This document shows, one piece after another, positions 38,228-48,242 of a stretch of DNA of 64,000 nt. Numbering within the stretch: the first letter of the stretch is position 1; each line of letters begins with the position of its first letter. The stretch comes from Fibrobacter sp. (GTDB taxonomy: Bacteria; Fibrobacterota; Fibrobacteria; Fibrobacterales; Fibrobacteraceae): the NCBI GenBank assembly GCA_024689485.1, contig JAILDK010000037.1, forward strand, positions 1 to 64,000, given 5' to 3'. Position numbers and translations under genes: made by a program. Below the pieces are notes generated by a model. The model worked only from the letters and a program-made list of their open reading frames with translations, had not been told where the DNA came from and ran no database searches.

Positions 38228-39033
38228 AACCTATTCAAAGACTCGTCTATGTTTGGCGACTGTTCGCCAAGGTAATTTCGTATGCTTCGTTTGGCGGAGC
38301 CAGCGCCCTGTTCTCTTGCTTATTCCCGATCATCTTTGTGCTTTCGGGCTTTAACAAGGAACGATTCAAAAAGATGTCCCGCGCGGTGAACTTGCGCTGG
38401 TTCAAACTGTTCGTTTGGGAAATGACCGTTCTCGGCATTTTAAAGCTGAACGTGAAACATGCGGAACGCATTCAGGATATCCATTCCTGCGTCGTCGTGG
38501 CCAATCACCCGTCGCTGTTAGATGTCGTGATGCTCTTTTCGATCGTGCCAAACGTGAACTGTATCGTCAAAGGTTCACTCGGGAAAACGCCGTTCATTCA
38601 CAACGTGGTGAACACGCTCTTTATTCCGAATTCGTATTCCTTTGAAGAACAGATGGCTCGTGCCTCGGAAGGAATGAAGCGCGGAGAATCGCTGATCATT
38701 TTCCCCGAAGGAACGCGTACACGTCCGGGTGAACCGTTGCAATTGAAAAAGGGCGCAGCCCGATTCGCCTTGCACGGTTACCACAACGTGCAACCGATCT
38801 ACATCGGCGGAAACGAAAAGATCGGGCTTCGGAAGCATGATAAATACTTTAGCTTCCACCCGACCGAACGTTACCACTACAATCTCGACATTCTCGAACA
38901 GATCGATACCAAAAAATATAGCTCTCATCCGGAACCCGCAGCGGTCAATCTCTTGACCGAAGAACTGCGAAAAACCTTTGAGAGCTATCGAGAGAACGAT
39001 CCGGAAAATCCGGCGAATCTTACACGCGCTTAA
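38224..39033 (+). CDS. 1-acyl-sn-glycerol-3-phosphate acyltransferase-like (PlsC)
   Basis: VVVANHPSLLDVVML (HX4D-like, NHPSLLD) and IIFPEGTRTRPGEP. Confidence 0.88.
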   Translation: MKPIQRLVYVWRLFAKVISYASFGGASALFSCLFPIIFVLSGFNKERFKKMSRAVNLRWFKLFVWEMTVLGILKLNVKHAERIQDIHSCVVVANHPSLLDVVMLFSIVPNVNCIVKGSLGKTPFIHNVVNTLFIPNSYSFEEQMARASEGMKRGESLIIFPEGTRTRPGEPLQLKKGAARFALHGYHNVQPIYIGGNEKIGLRKHDKYFSFHPTERYHYNLDILEQIDTKKYSSHPEPAAVNLLTEELRKTFESYRENDPENPANLTRA

Positions 39034-40246
39034 AGATCAGCGACGTGTTGATTCCGCCGAACGCGAAATTATTCGACATCACATATTCGGTGTCGATTTC
39101 GCGACCTTCGCCCACAATGTAATCGAGCGGAGCGCAAGCCGGATCCACATTGTTCAAGTTCAAGTTCGGAGCAAACCACTTGCGATTCATCATCATGATG
39201 GAAAGCCAAGCTTCGATACCGCCGCACGCGCCGAGCGAATGGCCGATGTAAGACTTTAAGGTGCTGAGCGGAACCGCACGGCCCTTGAAAGCTCCGAATG
39301 TCGCCTGGGATTCTGCAATGTCGCCGCTCTTCGTCGCCGTACCGTGGCCATTCACATAGCCGACCTGTTCCGGGCCGATTCCCGCTTTTTTCAAAGCAAG
39401 TTCGAGAGCGATCTGCATCGTTTCCTTCTTCGGATTCGTCAGATGGTTGCCATCCGTATTCGTGCCGAAGCCGACGAGTTCTGCGTAGATGTGAGCGCCG
39501 CGAGCCTTCGCGTGTTCATATTCTTCCAAGATCACGGTACCTGCGCCTTCGCCGACCACAAGGCCGTCACGGTCGCGGTCATAAGAAGCCGGGGTAATCT
39601 TCGGCGTATCATTCTTGACGCTCGTGGCAAAGAGAACGTCGAACACGGCAGAACCTGTCGGGTTCAATTCTTCTGCGCCGCCAGCGATCATCACATCCTG
39701 TTCGCCACTTGCAATCGCTTCTGCGGCGTAACCGATGGAAAGGCTTCCCGCGGTGCAAGCGGTGTTCGTCGTAATCAAACGGCCCGTTAAGCCGAGCAGC
39801 ACGCTGATGTTCACCGCGCAAGTCTGCGGCATGCAGCGGATGTAAGACGTTGCCGTGATCTTGCTCGAATCATTTTCCATGATCATGGACATGAATTCTT
39901 TGATCGCTTCGAAGTTACCCATGGAAGAACCGTAGGCAACACCCACACGGCCCGCTTTGAGTTCCGGGTCGTTCAGGTCGTAACCGGACTTGATCAAAGC
40001 CTGTTCCGCAGTCGCATAAGCCATCTGCGCAACGCGGCCCATACCGCGCATCATCTTACGCGGGAATTCCGGAATGTCGAAAGGAATCGGGGCCGCAAGA
40101 CGCGTATTGATCTGTTCGTATTTGTCCCAATCCGGCATGCGGACAACGCAGTTTTCATACTTATGCAATCTTTCGAAGATGGCATCATCATCCATGCCGA
40201 GAGGAGAAAGAGTCGAGCCACCAGTAATCACAACACGACGGGTCAT
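39020..40246 (-). CDS. Beta-ketoacyl-ACP synthase (aryl polyene cluster)
   Basis: NTACTAGSLSIGYAA active-site Cys, NGHGTATKSGD, IGHSLGACGGIEA. Confidence 0.92.
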   Translation of the reverse strand: MTRRVVITGGSTLSPLGMDDDAIFERLHKYENCVVRMPDWDKYEQINTRLAAPIPFDIPEFPRKMMRGMGRVAQMAYATAEQALIKSGYDLNDPELKAGRVGVAYGSSMGNFEAIKEFMSMIMENDSSKITATSYIRCMPQTCAVNISVLLGLTGRLITTNTACTAGSLSIGYAAEAIASGEQDVMIAGGAEELNPTGSAVFDVLFATSVKNDTPKITPASYDRDRDGLVVGEGAGTVILEEYEHAKARGAHIYAELVGFGTNTDGNHLTNPKKETMQIALELALKKAGIGPEQVGYVNGHGTATKSGDIAESQATFGAFKGRAVPLSTLKSYIGHSLGACGGIEAWLSIMMMNRKWFAPNLNLNNVDPACAPLDYIVGEGREIDTEYVMSNNFAFGGINTSLIFKRV

Positions 40247-40962
40247 GCGAGACCTCCATTCACAGAAATAACCTGGCGCGTAATGTAAGCCGCGCCTTCC
40301 GAGAGCAAGAACACAACAGTTGCAGCCACTTCTTCCGGCTTACCGACGCGGTGCATCGGAATCGACGGCAAGATCATATCAACCGGAGCGTCCTTGATCA
40401 TTTCCGTTTCAATCACGCCCGGAGCGATGCTGTTCACGGTAATGCTGCGGCTGCCGAGTTCCACGGCAAGAGCCTTGCTCGCCGCGATAATGCCGCCCTT
40501 ACTTGCGCTGTAGTTGACCTGGCCACGGTTGCCGATCACGCCCGAGACAGAAGCGATCGTAATGATGCGACCTTTGCGCTTGCGGCACATCGGCATCACG
40601 AGCGGATGCAAAACATTGTAGAAGCCGTTCAGGTTCACATCGAGAACCTTGTCCCAGTATTCATCCGTCATCGCCGGGAATGCAGCGTCACGGCAAATGC
40701 CCGAAGAAAGGACCACGCCGTAGAAGGCGCCGTTTTCTTTGACGTCATTTTCGAGGATCGTCTTGCAGTTTTCACGATCCGCAACGTTAAACTGAATCAG
40801 CTGAATCTTGTCACCGTATTCCGCCTGAAGTTCCTTCAGGGAATCGGCATGGCTGTTGTAATGCGCCACAACCTGATATCCCGCAGCGAGAACCGCTTTG
40901 ACAATCGCAAGTCCAATTCCACCGCTTGCGCCGGTGACGAGAACGCGTTTTACATCATCCAT
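40243..40962 (-). CDS. 3-oxoacyl-ACP reductase (FabG-like)
   Basis: VTGASGGIGLAIV, YSASKGG, SDR fold. Confidence 0.93.
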   Translation of the reverse strand: MDDVKRVLVTGASGGIGLAIVKAVLAAGYQVVAHYNSHADSLKELQAEYGDKIQLIQFNVADRENCKTILENDVKENGAFYGVVLSSGICRDAAFPAMTDEYWDKVLDVNLNGFYNVLHPLVMPMCRKRKGRIITIASVSGVIGNRGQVNYSASKGGIIAASKALAVELGSRSITVNSIAPGVIETEMIKDAPVDMILPSIPMHRVGKPEEVAATVVFLLSEGAAYITRQVISVNGGLA

Positions 40963-40964
40963 TC

Positions 40965-41429
40965 TTATACTCCTAAAGTCTTTTTCGGATCGTCCACTTC
41001 GATCGTGTTCATCGTAGCGGTGACGACCAGTTGATTATTCACAAAAATCTTTCCTTCAAACGTGACCGCCATATCCATGCGGACCGTCTGATGCACCCAA
41101 ATGTGGGCCGTCGAACCTGCCGGGAAAACGTTTGCTTCCGACTTGAAGTTCGTGACGCTCAAAATGAAGCCCATCTTCGGCGGGGTATTCGTTTTGAGTC
41201 CGACAAGGCCCGTCATCACGGAAACGCTCTGAGCCATGTATTCAAAGCCGATCCAGACCGGAACTCCGCCGTAGGATTCTTCAAAGAACATGCTCTTTTC
41301 GGTAATGTCCACTTCCGTTTCAACTTCCGTATTTTCAAGGCTGTAAGAAATCACGCGATCAAGCAAGTGCATGTGTCCCTTGTGCGGAACAAGCGCTGCA
41401 ACTTTTTCATGGGTATCAAATTCAGTCAT
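40965..41429 (-). CDS. Hotdog-fold 3-hydroxyacyl-ACP dehydratase (aryl polyene cluster)
   Basis: Start MTEFDTHEKVAALVPHKGHMHLLDRV at 41429. Confidence 0.82.
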   Translation of the reverse strand: MTEFDTHEKVAALVPHKGHMHLLDRVISYSLENTEVETEVDITEKSMFFEESYGGVPVWIGFEYMAQSVSVMTGLVGLKTNTPPKMGFILSVTNFKSEANVFPAGSTAHIWVHQTVRMDMAVTFEGKIFVNNQLVVTATMNTIEVDDPKKTLGV

Positions 41430-42613
41430 TAGACATTCCTCGAAAGGATGAGCGAGACATTGCAACCGCCGAAGCCAAAGGAATTGCTCATGCAGGTCTG
41501 CAGGCGTTCCACGGTTTCACCGGTCTTCACAAGGCGAATCTGCGGGAGCGCCGGATCGCGTTCACCGTCAAAGAAGTGCATCGGGAGAACGTGTTCCGCA
41601 TTTTCATCCGAAAGGGTGAGGCAGCAGAAAGCGGCTTCAAGAGCGCCAGCGGCACCGAGCGTGTGACCGGTCAGGCCCTTTGTGGAGCTCGCCGGAGTGT
41701 CGTTACCAAAGACGCGGTTCACGGCGACGCTTTCCATCGCATCGTTCAGCTTGGTACCGGTTCCGTGCAAATTGATGTAGTCGATATCGGCTGCGGAAAT
41801 GCCCGCATCCTTCAAAGCCTTGTCGATTGCCTGCACAGCGCCTTCGCCGTCGGCACGCGGAGCCGTCACGTGATCTGCATCTGCACTTTCGCCGATGCCG
41901 ACGACTTTGAACTTTGCCTGCCCCGGCTTTTGAGAAATGAGGAAGTAGGCCGCGCCATCGCCAATCGTGAGACCGGTTCTGTTCTTGCTAAAAGGAATCG
42001 TCGGGGAAAGCGAAACCGCTTCCAAGGAATCAAATCCGAGAACGACCGTTTCCGTCGCAATGTCCACACCGCCGACAATCGCCGCGTCGCAGAAACCCGC
42101 TTCGAGCCAATTTCTTGCCGAAGCAAAGGCGCTCGCACTCGAAGCGCAAGCCGACGAATGGGTAAAAATCGGGCCCGTCAAACCGAAACGTTTGGCGATG
42201 TATTCCGCAGCAAAATCTGCCTGCTGCATTTTCAGTTCGTAATTTTCCGGATAAGCGCCCGTCTTTTGAAAAGAATCGAGGCCCGCGAGAGAAGCTTCCG
42301 AACCGTTATCGCTTGAACCGATAAACACACCGATGCGGTCTGCGCCGTATTCCTTTACCGCTTCGCAAACCGAAGTTTCGATCTGCGCAAGAACCACTTC
42401 CGAAAGACGGTTCACATGGTTGTCGTAATAAGCGTCCTTTACCTGCGGCAAGGAGCTCTGCGGAATTTCGACGACATAACGTTCCTTTTCGCGGAACTTC
42501 TTCTGTACAAATTCCGGGCGGGTGCCATTCTTCAAAGCCTGCCAAATGGTCTTTTTGTCAGAACCTAAAGCAGAGCAAAGTGCAAAGTCATGAATGTACA
42601 AGGGAGCGTTCAT
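41429..42613 (-). CDS. Beta-ketoacyl-ACP synthase (second, aryl polyene cluster)
   Basis: THSSACASSASAFASA active-site Cys, NLHGTGTKLNDAMES, LTGHTLGAAGALEAA. Confidence 0.92.
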   Translation of the reverse strand: MNAPLYIHDFALCSALGSDKKTIWQALKNGTRPEFVQKKFREKERYVVEIPQSSLPQVKDAYYDNHVNRLSEVVLAQIETSVCEAVKEYGADRIGVFIGSSDNGSEASLAGLDSFQKTGAYPENYELKMQQADFAAEYIAKRFGLTGPIFTHSSACASSASAFASARNWLEAGFCDAAIVGGVDIATETVVLGFDSLEAVSLSPTIPFSKNRTGLTIGDGAAYFLISQKPGQAKFKVVGIGESADADHVTAPRADGEGAVQAIDKALKDAGISAADIDYINLHGTGTKLNDAMESVAVNRVFGNDTPASSTKGLTGHTLGAAGALEAAFCCLTLSDENAEHVLPMHFFDGERDPALPQIRLVKTGETVERLQTCMSNSFGFGGCNVSLILSRNV

Positions 42614-43206
42614 TCTTTTATCTCGGATTCAATTTGGTAGCTGTAATGGCGAAGCAGATTCTGCAACACGATCTTATTTTCGTTCTTTTCCATTTTGAGG
42701 ATTGCCGTTTGACCGTCAAAAAGGGTGCGCACCAAAACGTTCCCTTCCTGAGATTCGGCAAACGTGAATCCCGCGGCATCAAAATTTTTTTGCAAGACCG
42801 AAGCGGGATAGTAGCAGAACTGAATATCTGCAATCACATATTCGGGCTTCATCTTTTCCGCGTTCATCCATTTGCTGTTGAACGCAAGAGAATCTTTCGT
42901 GTAAACGAGTTCCGCGATCGTATTTCCCATGGAGCTGAAAAGCATCATGTGCACGGTCGTGTCGTTCAAGAGCATCCAGGATTCACCGGAGAATTTCTTT
43001 TCGCCGTAAGAGCCTGTCATCAGCTGGTTTTCTTCGATGGAAATTCCGCTGTTTTGCGGCTCGATCAGCTGAATGTAGCGGGCGTCCGAGTAGTAGATTT
43101 TAGCAGAATTCCCCGCCACCGCAGAATGCGACGTGCACGCCGTCAGGGCAATAGCTCCCAACGCAGCCAAGGCTTTTACGAAATTCTGAATCTTACCTAC
43201 CCACAT
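42610..43206 (-). CDS. DUF3261-like lipoprotein (aryl polyene cluster)
   Basis: Lipobox ALTACTS; position between KS and MMPL exporter as in APE clusters. Confidence 0.7.
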   Translation of the reverse strand: MWVGKIQNFVKALAALGAIALTACTSHSAVAGNSAKIYYSDARYIQLIEPQNSGISIEENQLMTGSYGEKKFSGESWMLLNDTTVHMMLFSSMGNTIAELVYTKDSLAFNSKWMNAEKMKPEYVIADIQFCYYPASVLQKNFDAAGFTFAESQEGNVLVRTLFDGQTAILKMEKNENKIVLQNLLRHYSYQIESEIKE

Positions 43207-43230
43207 TTTTGTAGCAATATAGAAAGTGAA

Positions 43231-45546
43231 TTAATCTCGTGTGAACGGTGAAAGGAGGAAGCACGCGGAAATGCCGAGCAACACGGCCAAGCCCAAAACC
43301 GACACAGGGGCAAATCCGCTGAGCGAAAGAGTCCCGAACGAAATCAAGGTCGTCGCTGCGGAAAGCATCACGGCAAAAGCCGTTGAATCCGTGTGATTTC
43401 GCGCATCCTTAAAGAAAAGCGCGTAGTCGATTCCAATGCCGAGAACGAGAATCAAGCCGGTAATTGCAAAGAAATTAACCGGAATTTGCAGATAACCGAA
43501 CATCGACAGCGTAAAGAGGCAGGCGAGCACCGGAGCGCGCACAATTCGCAAGGAATTTCGCCAAGAAAACACGAACGAAAGAATAAAGCAGACCGCAAAA
43601 TACGCAAAGGCGACGAGCGAAAGCGCCGTGAGCGAAAGTTCCGTCAAAGCGGAGTTCACTTCCTGCATCTTGTTCACCGCGTAGATGCCGTTCGACGGAT
43701 CTGCGTAATCCTTCGGGTTGAACATTTCGGACGCGTGCATCGGAAGGACGGCGCTGTAATACTTGCCCGAAATTTCTCCGATCCAGAGCATGTCGCGGAC
43801 GCTCGCCAGCTGTTCCGGAAGAGCTTCGAATTCCGCAGTGTTTTCATCCATTTCCACGGCGGCAAAGAGCTTTTTGCGCGGATTTTTGACAGGCTTGATC
43901 TGGAGCTGTTTGCAAAGGTCCTTGTAGCGGAGAGGAAGCGCTCTTGAAAGCAGAGAATCCAGAGCGGTCCGTTTTGCCGAAGACGGTGAAAAATCCGAGA
44001 AGGCGAGGTGCGACTTCAAAAGGGTGTCCCGTTCCGCTTCCCGGAGCTTTTCCGTCAGCGTTTCTTCCTTTTGCAGCACTTCTTCGACCGAGCTTCCGCT
44101 GACGATGAAATACGTCGGAGCGATGCCCGAATTCATCCACTTCGCAACCTTCATTTCCGAAGCGCCGAGTTCCGGGGCGACCGTGTACATGGAGCGGATA
44201 TCCGTCTGCACGTTCAGCTGAACAAAGCCCGGAACAAGAGCACCAGCCGCTACCACAAAAATGATGTAACGGGCGATCTTCGGAATGCGTTCGAGCTTGG
44301 AGTACCCCGCAAGAATCACCTGGGCGATCTTCAGCGGGAACTTCTTTTCGTTTTGCAACTTTTCCGACACGACCGGGAACACGAGCAAAACAGAAAGGAG
44401 CGCACTGGCAAGACCCACCATCGAGAAGAACGCCATCTGACGGAGAATCGGAAAGTCCACAATCACGAGGGCGATGTAGCTGAGTTCCGTCGTCATAAAG
44501 CCGAGGAGCATGCTCTTGACCTGAGCTTCCTTATCGGCAAAATGGTGCAGGGCGTAGTCGATGCTCACACCGATCACGCTCGTTCCAAAGATAAACGTAA
44601 AGATGTGAATTTCATGGAAAGTCGCAAGCGTTGCGCCTGTCGCCGCAAGAATCGCCACCGCAATCGAACTGAGGGTCGTTACAATGGGAATCGCCGAACG
44701 GAAAACAAGCAGCAACAACAAAAGAACCGCCGCCGTCGAAATCCCCGAAATCCAACCGATTTCAACCTGAGCCTGTTTGGAACTCGAATAGCTGTGGAAC
44801 GGAACGCCGGATTTTTCTACGCGCAAGTTGGGGAATTCTTCCTGCAATTCTTCGATCGTATCATCCAAAATGCCAAGAATGTGATCACCCGAAGCAAACG
44901 CCGAAGCGTCTTGGGAAAGTTCCGCATTGATGAACACATAGGTTCTGCCGGAATCCTGCACGGTCAGCCTATCATCGCGGAGCGTCAAAGCGCTCGAAGA
45001 CATCGGCGTCATCGAAAGCAAACGTTCCTGCGCCGACTGTGAAAGCAAATACGGATCTTCTTCGAGGCGCGAAAGATCGCTCATCGGGAATGCCCCGTAA
45101 ACACGGGACAGCGCCTTGTTGTAAAAATGGTCCGCGACTTCAGCGTCTTCCATCGCAAGGATCGCCGGATCCTGCATCGAAAAACGACGGTCAAAAAGGA
45201 ACTTGGAAATTTCGTCCATCGACAAAGCGTCCACCATCCAAGAGGCGGAACGGATCTGCTTATTCGCTAAAAGCGTGTGACCGATGCGGTCCGCCGCCGT
45301 CTTTGCCACCGTGAAATCCGAGTCTCCGACAAAGAGCATCATCCGGGAAGAAGTTCGAGCCGTCAGGACATTTTCCGCCGCATGGATTTCCGGAGTCATT
45401 TCAGATTCCGGAACGATCGAATACAAATTCTTATCGATCTTCCACGGGTACGCAATCACCACCGCGACAATCAGCGCGATGTGCAAAAACGCCCAAAGGC
45501 CCACGTTAAAGTAACGCTTCTTACTTTCCGGACTGTTTAAATTCAT
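43231..45546 (-). CDS. MMPL/RND-family exporter (aryl polyene cluster)
   Basis: 771 aa with two TM bundles, FIFGTSVIGVSIDYALHHF and LVLGIGIDYALFFKD. Confidence 0.9.
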   Translation of the reverse strand: MNLNSPESKKRYFNVGLWAFLHIALIVAVVIAYPWKIDKNLYSIVPESEMTPEIHAAENVLTARTSSRMMLFVGDSDFTVAKTAADRIGHTLLANKQIRSASWMVDALSMDEISKFLFDRRFSMQDPAILAMEDAEVADHFYNKALSRVYGAFPMSDLSRLEEDPYLLSQSAQERLLSMTPMSSSALTLRDDRLTVQDSGRTYVFINAELSQDASAFASGDHILGILDDTIEELQEEFPNLRVEKSGVPFHSYSSSKQAQVEIGWISGISTAAVLLLLLLVFRSAIPIVTTLSSIAVAILAATGATLATFHEIHIFTFIFGTSVIGVSIDYALHHFADKEAQVKSMLLGFMTTELSYIALVIVDFPILRQMAFFSMVGLASALLSVLLVFPVVSEKLQNEKKFPLKIAQVILAGYSKLERIPKIARYIIFVVAAGALVPGFVQLNVQTDIRSMYTVAPELGASEMKVAKWMNSGIAPTYFIVSGSSVEEVLQKEETLTEKLREAERDTLLKSHLAFSDFSPSSAKRTALDSLLSRALPLRYKDLCKQLQIKPVKNPRKKLFAAVEMDENTAEFEALPEQLASVRDMLWIGEISGKYYSAVLPMHASEMFNPKDYADPSNGIYAVNKMQEVNSALTELSLTALSLVAFAYFAVCFILSFVFSWRNSLRIVRAPVLACLFTLSMFGYLQIPVNFFAITGLILVLGIGIDYALFFKDARNHTDSTAFAVMLSAATTLISFGTLSLSGFAPVSVLGLAVLLGISACFLLSPFTRD

Positions 45547-46120
45547 AAGTCAGAATGTTTCCTTCACCGTCGACGAGTTCCACCTTTTTCAAATCCTTGT
45601 CCCCTTCGAGGACAATCGAGGCAATGGCTTTTTGAATGGTCTTTTCCTTGGGAACAAGGCCCACCTTCCAGCCTTTTTTCTGCTGCAGAAAATACAGTTC
45701 AAAGCGATTCTGCAAAACGGCGATGTTTCCACCGAGAACGGCGCGCATCGAAGTCGCAATTTCGCGGAAGATCACATTGTCCGCAGAAGCCATTTCCGTT
45801 TTGGAACCGTCCGGATTTGTCTGCACAACGCCCGAATCCGAAATCACGAGTTTGGACGCAAAAGGTTTTTCCATGTCCCACGTGATTCCGTTCTTCTGCG
45901 AAATTTCAAACTTGCCCGAAGAGGTAAACGTGCGTTTGATCTTGACCACGGTACGCTTTTGCGTAAAGGTTCCGCTGACCGTTTCCGAAGCGGAAAGGAC
46001 CTGCATCACCTTTTGGACTTCCGGAGATTCCAAATTCGCCGGAGACTTCCAAATCGCTGCGTCCGCGGCAAAGAGTGTCGCTCCGCAAATCAAGAGTGCC
46101 GTTAAAAAAGACTTATGCAT
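45521..46120 (-). CDS. LolA-like outer-membrane lipoprotein carrier
   Basis: Signal peptide MHKSFLTALLICGATLFA; GTFTQKRTVVKIKRTFTSSGKFEISQKNGITWDMEKPF. Confidence 0.85.
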   Translation of the reverse strand: MHKSFLTALLICGATLFAADAAIWKSPANLESPEVQKVMQVLSASETVSGTFTQKRTVVKIKRTFTSSGKFEISQKNGITWDMEKPFASKLVISDSGVVQTNPDGSKTEMASADNVIFREIATSMRAVLGGNIAVLQNRFELYFLQQKKGWKVGLVPKEKTIQKAIASIVLEGDKDLKKVELVDGEGNILTYEFKQSGK

Positions 46121-46550
46121 TTTCTTCCTTTGCCAAAGCCGCCTTGACCTTTTCCACAAAATCCGGCGGCGTCGAGAACATCGATTCCTTTGTCGAAATC
46201 TTGACCGCCATCTGCGTGCTTTCTGCCTTGGTAATCACCTTGCCCGTTTCAAGGTCGATGAATCTGTACTTGAGCTTCATGCAAACATCATATTCGATGA
46301 GAGAAACTTCCACGCGTACCTTCTGCATAAAGCGGAGCGGTCGAATGTACTTGAGGCTCATTTCGACGACAGGCCAAGCGTAGCCCGCCTTTTCCATTTC
46401 GTAGTAGTCGTACTTGATTTTGGTCAGCAAAGCACAGCGGGCGGTTTCCATGTACTTCACATAGTTTCCATGCCAAACAACATTCATCGGATCCAAGTCA
46501 TAAAATTGGACTTCGATATCCGCGTAGGCTTTCAAGATTTTTTCGCTCAT
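46113..46550 (-). CDS. Acyl-CoA/ACP thioesterase (4-hydroxybenzoyl-CoA thioesterase-like)
   Basis: VQFYDLDPMNVVWHGNYVKYMETAR. Confidence 0.88.
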   Translation of the reverse strand: MSEKILKAYADIEVQFYDLDPMNVVWHGNYVKYMETARCALLTKIKYDYYEMEKAGYAWPVVEMSLKYIRPLRFMQKVRVEVSLIEYDVCMKLKYRFIDLETGKVITKAESTQMAVKISTKESMFSTPPDFVEKVKAALAKEENA

Positions 46551-47509
46551 GTCGATTCTCCTTTCTGCCAGAAGTTGTAGAAATTATACCACTGATACGG
46601 ATGTTCCAAGCAGAACTTTTCCAAGTGCGAAGCGTATTCCACGGCGAGATTTGCCATCTGCTGTTTTTGTTCGGAACGTTTTCCCCCGAGTTCTGTCTTG
46701 GAGCGGATAATGTGGAATTCATAGGGCGACGTGATGTCTAAATCTTTTTTGCGGAACGCAAAAATGAAATAGACAGGCGCCTTCAAAATGTTGGCGAGGG
46801 CAAAGGAACCTTCCGGGAACTCGGCGGCGTCGCCTAAAAAGTTCAACGGAATAAAACGGTTCTGCGAATTCGCCGAAGTTCTGTCGCCCGCGATCGCGAC
46901 GAGGTTTCCCGCCTGGATTTTTTCGCGCATGTCGATTGCCGTATCGACGCCGATCGAATTCGCGTCAAAGCTGTTCGTCATCAGCTCGGGATTCAGTTCG
47001 CGGAGAAGAGCGTTAAAGCACTTTGTTCCCGAAAAATCGACGACCGGGAAAACCTGAAAATCGCGTTTTGTATGCTCTTTGTGATAGCCCGTCAGGGAAC
47101 GCATCGCTTCGATGTTTCCCAGGTGCGAGCAAAGGATAAAAGCGCCTTTACCGCTGTCGAGCAAGTTCACCAAATCGTCGATGTCATCGTTCTGCGTTTC
47201 GAGTTCTGAAAGAGACATCTTCCCAGCCCAGCCTCGAATCTTTTCGATCATCGAAAGGGCAAAGGCGAGAATGTGACGGTACACGGCAAAAGGCGGAATC
47301 TTTTTGCCCTTCATCTTCGACACATGTTCCAGGAACAGGCGCGAACGTTTGCGTACCGGAGCGGCCCCCAAGTAAAAGAAGAACACGACAACGGCGACAA
47401 TCAATTCTACGAGTTTACGCGGCAGGTGAATCGTCACCCACAGCATAAAACGGAATTCCCACGCCGTCTTCGAGGCTTCTTCAATTTGAGACCAGTGTTC
47501 TTCAGCCAT
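46547..47509 (-). CDS. Lysophospholipid acyltransferase (LpxL/HtrB-like)
   Basis: LCSHLGNIEAMRS, NLVAIAGDRTSANSQNR; EEHWSQIEEASKTAWEFRFMLW N-terminus. Confidence 0.82.
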   Translation of the reverse strand: MAEEHWSQIEEASKTAWEFRFMLWVTIHLPRKLVELIVAVVVFFFYLGAAPVRKRSRLFLEHVSKMKGKKIPPFAVYRHILAFALSMIEKIRGWAGKMSLSELETQNDDIDDLVNLLDSGKGAFILCSHLGNIEAMRSLTGYHKEHTKRDFQVFPVVDFSGTKCFNALLRELNPELMTNSFDANSIGVDTAIDMREKIQAGNLVAIAGDRTSANSQNRFIPLNFLGDAAEFPEGSFALANILKAPVYFIFAFRKKDLDITSPYEFHIIRSKTELGGKRSEQKQQMANLAVEYASHLEKFCLEHPYQWYNFYNFWQKGEST

Positions 47510-48242
47510 GTTTTCTCTTCTGCAATAAAAGCTTGGGAAGACGCAAAAGCATGCCGCAGCAAAGGCGTGTGTGCAGCAGCGAAATTTCCACGTTATCGTG
47601 CAACAGGCGGAAGTTCGAAACGCCGTTTTCCGGGTAAATCACCTTGACCGGGTAGAAGAACATCTTGACGTTTGCCCAGGAAAGGCGCACGAGGATTTCA
47701 ATGTCAAAGCCCATGCGGAGCGTCTTCAAATTTTTCAGCACCGGCACCGTCGCCTGCAGCGGGTAAACGCGAAAACCGCACATCGCATCCGGAATCTGCT
47801 TTGAAAGCGTTTCGATTGCAACCCAGAAGTTCGTAATCTTACGGCCCATTTCGCGTTCCTTGGGAACGCTTGCGTCGTACTGCGGAAAGCCTCCGATAAG
47901 ACCTTCCGGATGTTTACGCGCCGCCTTCAGCAAGAACGGTATCATCGAAGGATCGTGCTGGCCATCGGCATCGATTTGCAGAGCGTGGGTAAAGCCCGCC
48001 TTCAGAGCTTCGGTACAGGCGGTGCGAACAGCGCCGCCCTTTCCCATGTTCACACTGTGCGAAACAACCATCACGTTCGGAATTTCTTGACCGACTCTCT
48101 GCAGCACCTGCAAAGCTTCGGGCGTGTTACCGTCATCGACAATGATCACCGGCAAATTCTGAGCGTGCAAACTTTGAACAACCGCACGGACCGTGTTTTC
48201 GTGGCGGTAAACGGGGACAATAGCGCAGGGTTTGAATTCCAT
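47502..48242 (-). CDS. Family 2 glycosyltransferase
   Basis: CAIVPVYRHENTVRAVVQSL, VIIVDDGNTPEA, ALQIDADGQHDPSMI. Confidence 0.9.
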   Translation of the reverse strand: MEFKPCAIVPVYRHENTVRAVVQSLHAQNLPVIIVDDGNTPEALQVLQRVGQEIPNVMVVSHSVNMGKGGAVRTACTEALKAGFTHALQIDADGQHDPSMIPFLLKAARKHPEGLIGGFPQYDASVPKEREMGRKITNFWVAIETLSKQIPDAMCGFRVYPLQATVPVLKNLKTLRMGFDIEILVRLSWANVKMFFYPVKVIYPENGVSNFRLLHDNVEISLLHTRLCCGMLLRLPKLLLQKRKHG

